Shown in pieces: positions 23,461 to 35,949 of a DNA stretch of 64,000 nt. The DNA is taken from the NCBI GenBank assembly GCA_023055425.1, contig JALGPY010000003.1, forward strand, positions 69,672,991-69,736,990, in the 5' to 3' direction. Position numbers and translations under genes: made by a program. The notes below the pieces were generated by a model. It was not told the origin of the DNA. It saw only the letters and a program-made list of their open reading frames with translations, and did no database searches. How positions within the stretch are numbered: the stretch's first letter is position 1; every line of letters begins with the position of its first letter. The stretch comes from Linanthus parryae. Its lineage: Eukaryota; Streptophyta; Magnoliopsida; Ericales; Polemoniaceae.

Positions 23461-24657
23461 TGGAACCACCTGAAAGGGTAAGACCCATAGGGTGAAAGTG
23501 GGTTTTGAGAAAACTAACATTGATGGTGATGGGATTACTTTTAAGGGAAGATTGATGGATAAAGGTTTCGTGCAAGTTCATAGTATAGACTATGACGAAA
23601 CCTTTTCCCTAATTGTGATAGTTAGATCCATTCGCATCTCTCTTGCAATTGTAGCCTACACAATTTGGCTCCTTGAGGATGTGTATGACGCATCCAGAAG
23701 GTTTTGTCAATCTAGATCATGCCCAAAAGGTGTGTAAGTTGCAGCGATTTATCTAAAGATCGAAGCAAGCTTCTGGAGTTGGAATCTTAATTTGATGATG
23801 CAATTAAAGAGTTTGGTTCCATCAAGAATGATGACGGAGCTTGTGTTTACAGGAAGGTAAGTGGGAGCACAGTTATATTTCTGTTCTTGTATGTGGATGG
23901 CATACTAATCATCGGGAATGATGTCCCTACACTACAATATCTTAGAGATTGGCTAGGGAATTAATTTTCAATGAAGGACTTACGCGAAGCAACCTATAAA
24001 GATCTATGGTGATATATCAAGAATATTGTTTGGCTTAATTCAAAGTACATATAATGACAAGGTGTTGAAATGATTCAACATGAAAAAATATGGATTCTTA
24101 CCTATGTCACATGGAATTAGTCTTTCGATGGATAAGTGTCCTTCTAAAAAGATTGAGAAGGATCTTATGGGTAAGATTCACAAGACACGCCATGATATGT
24201 ACTTGGCAAGACATGTCATATGCTTTAAAGCATGACATGGTGATACGAGTCATATCCAGATGGGGGTCATTGGATAATTGTCGAGAACATCCTTGTGTAC
24301 TTGAGAAGAACTAATGATGAATTCTTGATATATGGACGAGATTAAGAGATCATTGATGCAAACTTCCAATCCGACAAATATGATTTCAGATTGTAGTCAA
24401 GTTTGTGTTTTGTCTTAATGGAGGAACTGTGAGCTAGAAATGGTTCCAAGCAAGATTCAGGTGCCTATCTTACCATCAGATGCACATACTCGGACGATTC
24501 CATCTCATTCGATTGTCGATAGAGGAGATGTGAATATATGCAAAGTACCAGCAGATGTCTCTCTTACCAAACCCCTTGCTTAGCGAAAGCATAAGGGCCG
24601 TGCTAGATCAATAGACATACGAGATGCACAAGATTGACTCTAGTGCAAGTGGGATAT
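23461..24657 (+). pseudogene. Copia copy 2, RT-RNase H remnant
   Basis: 23492-23737 reads KTNIDGDGITFKGRLMDKGF and QVHSIDYDETFS, the copia RT start. 23870-23930 has FLYVDGILIIGND, where the catalytic YVDD box has become YVDG. 24386-24650 is the C-terminal RNase H (FVFCLNGGTVS, ending before PPT caagtgggatat). Many frameshifts. The 3' LTR follows at 24658. Confidence 0.85.
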
Positions 24658-26207
24658 TGTTGGAGTATGCCCTAAAGGAAATCAATTTATTGTGACATTT
24701 ATATGGACTTACTATTCTTTGTGTTATCGACATGGAGATATGTTAACATGCATGAAGTCCTTAGAATATAAATGTTATATTCTTAAATATCCCTATTCGA
24801 GTACTGTAGTTAATTAGGACGACTGTATTGCATCGAGACTAGTATAAGGGTAGGTTTATATGGGGATATCACGTCTAACACATGGGTACGCATTAGGAGT
24901 AATGGCGTACTGGATTGACCCTCCATGAGAAGGCTACATGGGAGTTATTTGAATGTCACAAGAGCTTCTCATAATGACAATGGTGTTGTGATCCTTTGAC
25001 TTGAAGTCACTAGATACTCTACTTGAAAATTATCATGTTTTGATATCGTCAAACGTTGCGTTGTAACTGGGTAACTATAGAAGCGATAATCGAACATGGT
25101 ATGAAGCAAGCTGAGAGATGGTAGTGATGTAGATAAGATTTTTCCCACCCCCACAACGGGAGTAAATATCCACAACCACTCGATGAGTGAGACTTAAGGG
25201 AATGCATGGTCATGCTCAAATAAATCAATATGTGATATTGATGTTATTTGTTTGTCTAAGTCTACTCACATATCGAGAAACTAAAGATTTGATATACAAG
25301 TGTGACACTCCATGTCTTGTGTCTAGTCTGGATAAATGAGACAAAGGGATTATACAACGCAGTAACATTGATCACAGAGGTTAGTCGGATCACTGCCATT
25401 CCTATAACTTGGGAGCATTGATGTATTGATAGATGTCGCTCAATATTTGAAATAATTTTTATTACTGCCAACATAGTTAGGAACCTACAGGGACACACAC
25501 AGAATAGATAAAACTGGAATTAGTTGCTAATTAGTTAGACTAAATAGCAATAATGAATTGATTGAACTAAAATGTAAATTGTGCTCATTAGTTGGACTAA
25601 AGAGCAATTGTGGACAAGAATGCAAACTAATCCAATATGTTGAATTTAGGGAAAATATGAAATTATCTAGCTATAAATAGGATTTATAGGCTCTGAAAAT
25701 TCCGTCTAGATTCATTCATACTCTACAAAGTACACTAGAGAGAAGAGATAAAGAGAAGAAAATGAGTTTTCTTTCCACTAGGGTTCGATCAGCCCTATGT
25801 CGCCACTCTATGGAGCTCACGGCCATGGTGGCCGCCCCCTCTCTGCAGTCCACGGCCAGGCATGGCCGCCCCTTTATGGTGTCCATGGCATGAGATGATG
25901 TCCCTCTCTCCTAGCCATGGGTTGGATGTGATCCAGACGCCGTGCGCGCCCAATTTCATCATATTGTTTTACAAGATCCTCCTTCTTCTCACGATTGCTA
26001 GAACCATTGGAGAAGAAATTCAGTTGAGGTCTGTTCGTGTGGATACCGTAGAGACGTCGTTCTTTTGATCTGCGTATGTGATCGTCACCAGTCAGTATGA
26101 ATAACGTAAGCATTCTCCTTCATCATGTTATGATGCTTCACCTGCAATTCATGGAGGGTTTTGAGCAATTTTTTTTTCCGCTTAGTAGCCTGCATCAAAA
26201 CCCTGCA
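24658..26207 (+). repeat. Complete copia LTR (family 1)
   Basis: 1550 bp from TGTTGGAGTATGCCC to catcaaaaccctgca. It follows the PPT of copy 2, so it is that copy's 3' LTR. Downstream there is no PBS or host DNA: the RT region of a third copy begins at 26208. Contains short TTAGTTGGACTAA-like repeats (25530-25610). Confidence 0.92.
25671..25680 (+). promoter_or_regulatory. LTR TATA box
   Basis: ctataaatag, a canonical plant TATA element, in the middle of the complete LTR and about 530 bp from its end. The equivalent is tataaaagg at 44071 and is decayed in the LTRs at 2510 and 31655. Confidence 0.7.
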
Positions 26208-27641
26208 GTAAAACCTATAGGGTGCAAGCGGGTTACCAAGAAGAAAACTGATATGAATGGTAATGTGATTAATTTTAAGGTTTGATTGGTTGCTAAAGTC
26301 AGGAAAGTTCATGGTATAGACTATGATGAAACCTTTTCTACAGTTGTGATGCTTAAATCAATTCGCATCTTTCTTGACAATGCTGATTACCACGATTGTG
26401 AAATTTCGTAGATGGATGTCAAAATAGCGTCTCTTTATGAAAACCTCCTGGAGGATGTCTACGTGACATAATCAAAAGTTTTTGTTGATCCGTAGTATGC
26501 CCAAAAGGTGTGTAAGCAAGCTTCTTGAAGTTGGAATCTTTGATTTGATGATGAAATCAAATAATTTGATTTCATCAACAACGAAGATGAACCTTGTGTG
26601 TAAGAGAAGGTTAGGGGAGCACAATTGTATTTCTGGTCTTTTATGTGGATGACATACTACTCATTGGGAATGATATTTGTACTCTGTAACCAGTTAAAGA
26701 TTCGCTAGGTAATTGATTTTCAATTAAATACTTAGGCAATCCAACCTATATACTCGGTATAAAGATCTAAAGAGTTAGATCAAGAAAGTTTCTCGGCTAA
26801 AGTTAAAGTACTTATATTGACAAGGTGTTGAAACGATTCAACATGCAAGAATGCAAGAAAAAATTCTTACCTATGTCACATGGAGTCAGTCTTTCAAATG
26901 CTAATTTTCCTTCCAATCAGAATTGAGAGGGATTGTATGAATAAGATTCTTTATTCTTCAGAATTGGATCTATCATGTACGCATGTTATGTACTAGGCTA
27001 GATGTGTCATATGCTTTGAGCATGACAAGTAGGTAGCAGTCAAATTTCAATGAGAGTCACCGGATGACTGTCAAGAATATCTTTTAAGTATTTAAGAAGA
27101 ACTATGGAAAAATTCTTGATATGTGGAGGAGAGAAATACGTCATTGTAAAAGGTTACAATGATGCGAGCTACCAAACCGACAAAGATGATTTCAGATCGC
27201 AGTCAGGTTTTGTGTTTTGCCTAAATGGAGGAACTATGAGCTGGAAAGTTCGAAGCAAGATACATTTGGCTATTCTTCCACATAGGCTGAGTACATTGCT
27301 GCATCAGATGCATCAAAGGAAGCTGTTTGGATCAGGTGTTTCATTACTGAACTAGGACTTGTCCCTAGCATGTGGATCCTATAACACTATGTTGTGACAA
27401 AAATGGTGCGATCGCACAAGCTAAGGAACCCCGATCTCACCAACGGTCTAAGCACATACTTACGAGATTCTATCTCATTTGACAGATCATCGAAAGAAGA
27501 TATGCAAAAATATGCGAATTACCAACACATGACAATCTTGCAGACCACGTACCAAAGCCCTGCTCAGTCAAAGCATAAGGGCCACACTAGATCTATAGGC
27601 ATACAAGATGCACCAGATTAGCTCTAGTTCAAGTGGGAAAC
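26208..27641 (+). pseudogene. Copia RT-RNase H remnant (copy 3)
   Basis: Begins KPIGCKRVTKKKTDMNGNV directly after the LTR, so gag, protease and integrase are gone. RT motifs GIDYDETFSTVV and a damaged YVDD region (about 26640) follow. RNase H at 27135-27350 has GYNDASYQTDKDDFRSQSGF and FCLNGGTMSWK. The end at 27560-27640 matches the RNase H terminus of copy 2. PPT caagtggga precedes the next LTR. Confidence 0.85.
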
Positions 27642-27822
27642 AGTTTGAGTATGCCCTAGGAACAATCTATTTTTGTGACATATATAGATGCTTTCTATTC
27701 ATTGTGTTATCGATATGGAGATATGTTGACATAATGAAGTCCTTAGAATAAATGTTATGTTCTTACATATCCCTTGTCTAGAATTACTGTTCATTAGGAC
27801 GACTATAATGCATCGAGACTAT
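27642..27822 (+). repeat. Copia LTR (family 1), first part
   Basis: Start of an LTR aligned to 24658-24830 (gagtatgccctagg onward). Interrupted at 27823 by a CACTA element and resumed at 31004. Confidence 0.88.
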
Positions 27823-28389
27823 CACTACTAGACATTAACTCAAAAACGGCAAAAAGAACATTAATTTTTGCGCGACAATAATTTTCTTGCCATATATGCT
27901 ATCAAATGGCAAGAATAATTTTTCCCGCTTAAAAAGATCTAAAAGAGCAAGAATATTTAATTCCGCTTAAAAGCATCTAAAACGGCAAGAAAAATATCAT
28001 TATTTGCGAAGTATTTTTTCGTCGCATATAGTATAAATTAAAAACGGCAAGAATTCTACTAATAGTGGCAATAATAATTTTCCCCGCTTAAAAGCATCTA
28101 AACGGCAAAAAAATGTCATTATTGGCGAAATGTTTTCTCGCCGCATATAGTACATAATATAAACGGCAAGACAAATGTCATTAATGGCGAATTTTTTTCT
28201 CGCCACATATAGTATACGATATAAGCGGCAAGTGATCTTTTAACGCCGTTAAAGATGATCATATACGGCAAGAATTTCTTACCGTAAAATTAAGTCTATA
28301 CATATCAATTTTTTGACTTTGGAGCCAAATTTTGGGGAAAAAATTCTAATTGCCCGCCCAAAATGAAAACCCTTGCTTTATAAAAAAAA

Positions 28390-29110
28390 ATATATCTTCT
28401 GCCCCATTAATTAAAACCCTATCTCATTAACCTTTCTCTCTCTTCAACCCTCTCTATCTTATGCCCCAACGACGGAGCACAAATTGTCGATCTCCCTCCT
28501 ATATGCTCTCTCTGTAATTGGTCCTCGCCTATGCTCTAAAAACCCACCAGATCGCCAGTTCAATATCCATGAGGACGAAGAATAATGCAAAGAGGACGAA
28601 GAAGGTTCGATCGCTGGCTAGAAGAAGCGGAGGATGAAGAAGAAGGCAAAGAGGAGGTCGCCGCTATGGTCCCGTAGCCTTCCTTACCGTCCCAGCGCCG
28701 TCTTCGTCGCGTTTCGTCGCTGTCACCAGATCCGAACATTTAAGCTCCAGATCTGTTGGTGCATCTCATCTCTCCCCTCTTTCCTTCCCTCCCTGTCTGT
28801 CCCTCTATCGGCGTCTCTCCCTCTCTCTCGGTGATTTGGTTCTGCATCCATCACCGCCATCATCGTCACCACCATCTGATGCAGGTGGTGTTAACAGTGG
28901 CGGTGGTGGGTTCTCTTTGGCAAAAACAGAGCAGATGGGGGAAACAACCTGATAAGGGAGAGGGGTGACTGACCGTTGAATTTTTATTTTGGTGAGTGAA
29001 ATTGCAAGTGAATTGGGTCTTGTTCAACCTGGGTATGTTCTTGACCACAAAATCGAAGAATATGGGGAAAGTAAAAGATAAGGGGCGGGGGTGATTATAG
29101 AAGAGGGTGT
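28390..29110 (+). other. GC-rich gene-like segment inside the CACTA element
   Basis: Sharply richer in G and C than its surroundings. It starts with a TATA-like ctttataaaaaaaa (about 28375), then CT-rich leader-like DNA (28430-28520), then coding-like sequence (acgaagaagg, tcgtcgcgtttcg, caccgccatcatcgtcacc). It looks like the promoter, 5' UTR and first exon of a captured host gene. No product can be recognised and the frames are short. Confidence 0.45.
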
Positions 29111-29158
29111 TTTTATGTAGGTTAGGGTGGTTTGGGGGTTAAGATTGATATAAATTAA

Positions 29159-30632
29159 TGTTCAAATTTGTTGACTCAAGAATTTTAAGTGTGGTTTGAG
29201 AAGTAACTATTTAGATTGATGAAAGACAAAGTGTTTCTAAGGCCCCAAGGCCTTGAGATACTAATCAGAGCTTCAAAGCTTTGACAATTGTTTTCTTATA
29301 TAATGTGATATGATAATCTTGTGATGAAGGTGTTATATCTGATGTTTAAGATCAGAGATTTGTTGCAAATATCCTTTTTATCTATTCTTTATATATCTAA
29401 CACAATTGCAGATATCATAATTAGAGTGAATTAAAGGTTTCTGGTCTTAATATTGAATAACTGTGAAGAATGTTCAGAGCTCCAAGGCCTTGAGATGTGC
29501 CTTAAGCTGCTGACAGTTTTACTTTATTCTCTCTTTCAGGATTTGATCTTTGTTATTATGATTTTTAATGACTTTTACAAGTCTTAAAGTGGTTTATGAT
29601 GAGTTATATGTTTTAGGTGGTAATCTGGTTATTGATTTATTTATTTGATCCAGTTTTTATTCAGAAACTGGAAATCCAAACAGACTTAGTGCTGTTATAT
29701 ATTTGGATTTTGTTTGTTGTTGTGCTTAATGTTGTTGTAGATTTTTCAAACGTGCAATGTAATCACAACAAACTCCAACGGATATCTACTCAGAGCTGTT
29801 TTGATATTCAGTTAGAAACAATGAGGATTTTCAGGAACACAGATCCTAAAATCTCTCATTCAGTTGCAGGGAGTGGATAAAAGACTGGTTTGAATTTTGA
29901 AAGATAAGAAAAGCTTCCAGAGAACTGAGAAAGAGGAGTGATACATTCGTGGAAGATCAGACAATCAATCCCTCACAACTTCAGGCTTCAATCACTGCTT
30001 TGAGAAGATCAATCATTCCAGTTTTCCTGAAGAACACATCCAGGCTTTCACAGCTTATTCTTTTACTGTGGTCTTCTATTGTACTTTAATCTGCTTATCT
30101 TCTGTATATCTCAAACCTCACAAAACCTAGTGGTTGGTTGTTCAAGTGAACAAAAAGAGGTTCTTGTTAGCTCAACAGTTAGTAGCTGATACTAGATAGG
30201 TTTGGAACCACAAGCTGTATAGGTGTAAGGGAGTTCACTTAGGCCTGAAGATCTAGGGCTGTTTATGTGTGAGTAATAAGAAGTGTTTGCCCAATCCTGG
30301 TGGGATTAGATCCCTCAGGCAGATATTAGGTCCATCGAGACTGAACTCTGTAAATTTTCTTGTGTTCTTTACTTTACAGTTTTGCTATTTACTTCTGCAA
30401 GCAACTCAAATCAAACTAGGGTTCATAAACTATTTAGAACTGGTGATAGTTCAAGGCCTTGAAGCTTTCTGTCTGTCTTAGAAAGTTTCTTACTAGTCTT
30501 GCAAAATCTCAAGGCCTTGAGATTTGATTCTTTTACTTGTTCACTTAGTTAAATCTTGTGTTTTAGCAAAAAGTTTCCATACTCTATTCAACCCCCCCTT
30601 CTAGAGTATTTTGGTCCTGTATTTAGTCTACA
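29159..30632 (+). repeat. Sirevirus-like solo LTR nested in the CACTA element
   Basis: The 3' half matches the LTRs of elements A, B and C: taggtttggaaccacaagctgtat, gatctagggct, and the end motif ctattcaacccccccttctagagtatt (about 30588). The palindrome occurs as aaggccttgag at 29251, 29485, 30453 and 30513. The 5' end is more divergent. I could not find a clean TSD, so both limits are approximate. Confidence 0.7.
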
Positions 30633-31003
30633 TTACAAACTTAATATAAAATGTATAAAAGTAATTAAAGTTTAAAATTAAATAAAATATGCATTTATAT
30701 ATATACATATATGGCAATATTTGTTGCCACATAACCCTCTTTAAAAATGGCGAGAAGAAGGTTTGCCGCATAAGAGGGTAATATAAACGGCGACATCTTT
30801 TGCCGTTTTCGCTACGTCATAAACGGCACGAGTGTGTCTCTCGCCATTTAAACCTTAAACAACAGGAGTTTTTCTCGCCGCTGAGCAAAAACTGCAAAAT
30901 GCATTGCGGCCGCCCAAAATCTCGCTGTTTTTGCTATAAACGGCAAGAAAACCTTCATAAACAGCTAGAAAATATTGCCTTTTTTGTCCGTTGTCCAGTA
31001 GTG

Positions 31004-32402
31004 TAGCATGTTGGTAGATTGATATAGGATATCAAAGTCTAACGCATAGGTACACAATAGGATTAATGGCATATTGAATTGACCCGGCATGAAAACACTA
31101 CATGGGTATTATGCGAATGTCACAAGTTCATCTTATAGTGACAATTTTGTTGTGATTCTAAGACTTGAAGTCACTCCATTACCTAATGTGAAGTACGTGT
31201 TTTAATATCATCAAATATCACACTGTAACAAGGTGATTATAAATTCGACAATTAGACGTGCTATGAAATATGCTGAGAGGTTTTGGTGATGTAGATATGA
31301 TTTGTTCCTCCTACATAACGGGAGTAAATGTTCATGACCATTTAGAAAAATGCATGGCCATGCTCAAATCAATGACATTCCTATTACTGGGGTAGCATTA
31401 ATAAATTTATAGATACCGCTCAATGTTTGTAATTTTTACAGCCAACATAATTAGGAACCTACAGGGTCATACACAAGAATTGATCTAACTGAGATTAATT
31501 ACTCATTAGTTGGACTAAAGGAGAAATTTTTAATTTTTGACTAAATTATGAACTATGCTCATTAGTTGGACTAAAGAGCAATAGTGGACTAGAATGTTAT
31601 CTGATTCTAGCTGTTAGGATTAAAGGGCAAGATAAATTCTCTCTAGCCTACAAATATAACCCTAGGCTATGATAAATTTAGAGAAGATATATTCATACAC
31701 CTACACATACACGTGAGAGACAGAGAGGAAGAAAGAAAAGGAGTTTTCTCTCCTAGGGTTTTGGCCACAGCACTGTCGCCCCCCTCTTGTAGCCCTTGGC
31801 CTGGAGTGAATCCAGCCATCGTTCACATTTAAGTTCATTGATACAAAGTCCACCATCTTCTATCAGCAGACTAGTAATAAATAAGCAGAAGATGGAGGTC
31901 TAAAGAGAAAATATCCAGAAGTGAAGAAGAAAGAAGTACTGGGGTTCTTTTCCTGTTTCTCTGGAATAATTTGAAATCTCTTACAAACTATTTAGGCATC
32001 GCCACACTTATTTTATTGTATCTTATCCAACTTCACAAATGAGATCGTTGGCTAACCCTTGTATAGAAGAGCTGTCAAAACCCTGGTCTCATCATGTTGA
32101 ATGGAATTTGATTTTGTCTCTCTGTTATTCTTTGTTTCATCTTCTTCGTATATCTTCTTCATTTCCAGAAACTCTAAATATGAGTTTCTATCAGCTAGGA
32201 TCGTACAAGAGGAAGTACGGTTCAGATCTATTCGTGTGGATACCGTAGATGCGCCATTTTTTTGCGCTAGTGATATTCACCAATCAGTGCGACTGAGGTA
32301 AATATCTAATCATCAGATTATGCTCATTCATATGGTTCCTTCTTGGGTTTTAAGAAAATAATTTTATTATTTCTTCTGCGTTTGATTGACCAAAACCCAA
32401 CA
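31004..32402 (+). repeat. Copia LTR (family 1), second part
   Basis: Resumes the LTR and continues to ttgaccaaaacccaaca at 32402. It holds the TTAGTTGGACTAAA repeats (31504, 31560). No clear PBS follows, so this LTR ends the copia chain. Confidence 0.85.
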
Positions 32403-32559
32403 GTTACTTAGAAATTATGAAAAGCATGTATTAAAACGGTAAGTGCTTAGAATATGTTATTGATTGATTTTCCGAACTACCAAAAATAAATATGTAATTG
32501 TAAAATTAATTATTGGTTTTGCATTAAGAACAAGTTTCCAACAAAAACATTTTCAGTTA
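32403..32559. other. Short unassigned AT-rich DNA
   Basis: Nothing recognisable between the LTR and the LINE fragment. Confidence 0.4.
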
Positions 32560-33568
32560 AATCGGGAATTATTGATGATTCCACCTGTGTTATTTGTCAA
32601 AATCACCTGAAACAACTGATCATGTATTTCTTCGTGTTCTTGTTTTAGTAGTTTTTGGTCTTAAAGGATTGGTCTTTTCCCAAGTAATCTCAATCATTGC
32701 TCAATAACATATTTTTTTTTATTCTACTCTCAAACTCTGTTTATTCTCCATCCTTAAGGCATATTATTGCTTGGATTAGTACTTTTATGTGGGAAGTGTG
32801 GAAAGTAAGGAATGCAAGGATTTTCAGACCCTTGGAATCCGTTTCTTCTCAAATGTCTAATTAATTAGTCTCAAATTTTGAGCTGCATGTTCAAATCATA
32901 GTACTTATTCTAATTTTTTGCAAGTTTGGAACACTAGAACCATCCAAACATCATCTGATATAATTAGCTATGCTGTCTCTTGTTCCATATTTGGGGAAAT
33001 CAATGCAACTTCGCAAAAGTTACTCTTCATCCTTCTTGTCACAAGTTGGGCAAGAAGAGGAAGATAAAATGGATGCTCACAGTCAATTGACATATTATCA
33101 TGCATCATCTTTATGAGACTTTTCTGCATAACAGCAAGAGATTCTTTCTGCTTGCACCAGACAATGGATTGGTTGCATCTTCAAGCATGTTGAAATTATT
33201 CTCCCTAATTTGATTTTTTTCCTCGATTTTCTGAAGTGGGAGCAGTGGACGCCAGTTTTAAGGCGGATGGTCATGGATCTAAATTAGCTTAAGGAGCCTT
33301 TCTGCTGCTGTATTATAAGAGTCTAGTAGGGTGTTTTTTCTCTTGGGGTCCTTCTTAGCTTATGATCTAGTGGCTAATTTTTTGAGTGGTATAGGGGTTG
33401 GTCGCAATGCTTTGAGCTTGTGATGCGTCACTTTGTATGGTTGTTTTGTGTAGTTTGCTTTGGCTTCTTTTGGTGTGTGTGGAGGTGGGGGGTGGGGTAT
33501 GTCTTCCTTTGATGTAAAAGATTTGCTATGCTATGCCATGGTTCTTCTTTTGTCAAAAAAAATTAATT
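32560..33568 (+). mobile_element. 5'-truncated LINE (L1-type), fragment 1
   Basis: Decayed 3' end of a plant LINE. IDDSTCVICQNH with TTDHVFLR-like text gives the zf-RVT zinc-binding module (about 32570-32640). WEVWKVRNARIF (about 32790) is a conserved linker. VDASFKADGHGS (about 33247) starts an RNase H-type domain. It ends at a short A-rich tail, tttgtcaaaaaaaattaa (33552). Numerous stops. Confidence 0.75.
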
Positions 33569-35150
33569 TTGGGATAATGAAGTAATGATTTCTCACAACA
33601 CAGTGAAGGTATTAAAACCCATTTTGTGAATCGAATATTGGTATTTTGGAATGAGGAAAGGGTAATGTAACTCTAATAGAATTAGGACAATGTACGGAGT
33701 AGTGTGTGTGATGGCTACGATCGGAGTGTGCCAAGGGATCCCCTTATTACTTAAGGCTACGGTCGAGCGCCCTAAGCTATAGTCATATTACTAATGGCTA
33801 TGGTCGAGGGAGCCAACCGATCCTTTTGTTACTTAAGCCTAGGTTCTGGAATTCCAAGCGATCCTCTTATAACTTATTGCTACGACCAAGGCACCAAGCT
33901 ATCCTTCTGTTATGCTAATTGAAAGAGCTATAGAGTGCTATTTATATAAAGAGCATTATTGATATATAGTGGTGTCGACACTTCCTTTTAGTTATTTATG
34001 AGTGCGCTGACGGATGACCTCCCATAAGATTTGAATTTATAACCTTTAAAATGTACCATATTTTAGGGGAGTGCCGCGATCCCTCTGTTTACATCAGTCA
34101 TGTTGGAGTGTCGTTCTTATGCCCCCAACCAAATGAAATAACGTTGGAAGAAATTAGTTATTTACTGTTTTAAAATTACGGGTCATTTCTTGTTTAGTGT
34201 CTGGAAGTTTTCTATTTCGAACTTCAGATTGTGGTGGCAACTCTTCTCTTTACGCGCTGTAGTATATAATTATTCAATCTTAACTGACTTTCTTCAAATT
34301 TTTGCGTCCTGTTTTATTATGAAAACCACCATAACTGCAAGCTCATTATGGATGAGAGCACTTCACGAGGTTTAGACGACAAGCGTACTCTAGATCACAT
34401 AGTTGTCAACATATTACTTTCTTTTGGTCAAGCTATCATGATGAAACTCTTGTAATCATCATTGAACAAATGTATTTATCGTTAAGTACCAATATAACTT
34501 CTGGTTATCGATTAGTCACACTAACCTTGAACCAAGATCATCAGGCGAATGACACTTCCCAAACTTACAGTTCAACTGGCCTTTATTTCTCTTCCTCTTT
34601 TATTTTTGTTTCTTATCTCTCTTCTTCAAATTCCCGATGCTGCTACTACATTGTTCTCTTCTGCTTTCTTCAATTTCTTCTTCTTGTTCTTCATTAAACT
34701 AATATTTAAATTCTCAATCATCTTTCTCTTCTTTCAGTTTTATTAGAATTTTATATTAACCTGTCAATACTTTAAAAATCTGGGGGTATAATAGGTACGT
34801 TGGTCACAAATTTTAACGAATTCTGTTAGTTTTGACGAAATCGCACAAAGACGTAATCAAAGGGGGGACTTTTGCAATATTTGAAACTATAAAGAGATGT
34901 TCCGCACAAAATTGTAACCAGAGTGGGTAAAACTTAATCCTATACATTTTCGACTTGAGGGCAGCTATGCTTCACCCTTTTTTATTCATCCTTTCAACTT
35001 CACTTCTTATGTATCAATATATGATTGTTGATAATATTTATTTTAAAATATTTCTCTAATCACATCACTAATAAAAAATATTCACATAAATGATGAATTT
35101 GAAGGTAATAAAAAATGGTGACGTTTAGCATTTCACTGCCAACTCAGGCC
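33569..35150. other. Non-coding region with a minisatellite
   Basis: No gene seen. A degenerate tandem repeat occupies 33712-33921 (listed separately). 34780-34930 has text such as ggggggacttttgcaatatttgaaactat that is common in plant transposon ends, but no boundaries can be set. Confidence 0.5.
33712..33921 (+). repeat. Degenerate ~42-bp minisatellite, five units
   Basis: Units run ggctacggtcgag...ccaagcgatcc...gttacttaa. Five successive diverged copies begin at about 33712, 33755, 33805, 33836 and 33878. Confidence 0.7.
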
Positions 35151-35158
35151 CCAATTAC

Positions 35159-35858
35159 TAGGACTGCAACTCGGGCGGGCTGGGCGGGTTGATACCCTTG
35201 TCCAAGCCCAAGCCCGAGTTCTGTTGTGACTGCCCAAGCCCAGCCCAGCCCGAGTTAGGAGATCCGCCAACCTGTCCAAGCCCAAATTCGAACAAACCAA
35301 TTCGGGTTCGGGTTGAATTCGGGCTAGCCCATTAAACTAAATAAAGTAACATAATTATCACATTCAACTCAATTAAAATTGTCTCCTTAAACCTAAGTTA
35401 ATAACTTGCATATGAAAATAGATACCAAATGTAGACACTTCATTTTTTTTATTTGAGGCTAAAAAATAATGACTATATATAATTAGGATAAAATAAAAAT
35501 TATCCATTTGTACAAGAGAATACTAAATATTTTGTGAAGAAAGAATCTATTAGCTAAGAATTAATACAAACATAACTAAAAATATCACTAATAATTACTA
35601 GAAAAATAATAGATTCTTGATAAATATGCTATATAATACTCTCAAAATATAACATTTATAGGTAATGAGTATAAAAATCGGACAATTCGGGCTAGCCCAT
35701 CCTTTAATATCCATACTCAAGCCCAACCCTAATTGCAATTCGGGTTGAGAATTTTTGCCCGAACCCGTCCAAATTACTCAAATCATGTGCCCAAGCCCGA
35801 CTTTAGGCCGGGCTGGGTTCGGGTTGGTCGGGTTCAACCCGTCCAAGTTGCACCCCTA
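35159..35858. mobile_element. Non-autonomous hAT-type transposon (700 bp)
   Basis: Perfect 8-bp target-site duplication CCAATTAC (35151-35158 and 35859-35866). Terminal repeats start TAGGACTGCAACTCGGGCGG on the left and TAGGGGTGCAACTTGGACGG on the other strand at the right. Internal repeats of cgggc/gcccg (cccaagccc) allow extensive folding. No transposase. It lies about 430 bp upstream of the host gene start. Confidence 0.93.
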
Positions 35859-35949
35859 CCAATTACTCATCAACTATTTCACTCTAATAATTATTTGAAT
35901 AATGAAATGGTACCACTAAACATGTCAAAACTTGTTAGGAAACTCTAAC

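Larger units (their letters stand above)
27823..31003. mobile_element. Non-autonomous CACTA (En/Spm) element
   Basis: 3181 bp with terminal repeats CACTACTAGACA and, on the other strand, CACTACTGGACA. Both ends carry many subterminal repeats of the aacggcaagaa / tctcgccg type (27846-28290 and 30745-30985), as is typical of CACTA transposons. No transposase is encoded. Flanks are tat and tag, an imperfect 3-bp duplication. The copia LTR reads continuously once it is removed (compare 24830 and 42625). Confidence 0.9.

Noticed and set aside
28634..28968. ORFs of 66-70 aa in the CACTA interior as genes
   Set aside because: Short, Pro/Ser/Leu low-complexity, overlapping frames; treated as a captured non-functional segment.
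34470..34746. Hydrophobic 65-75-aa ORFs
   Set aside because: Phe/Leu/Ser runs come from a T/C-rich stretch; no start context or homology recognised.
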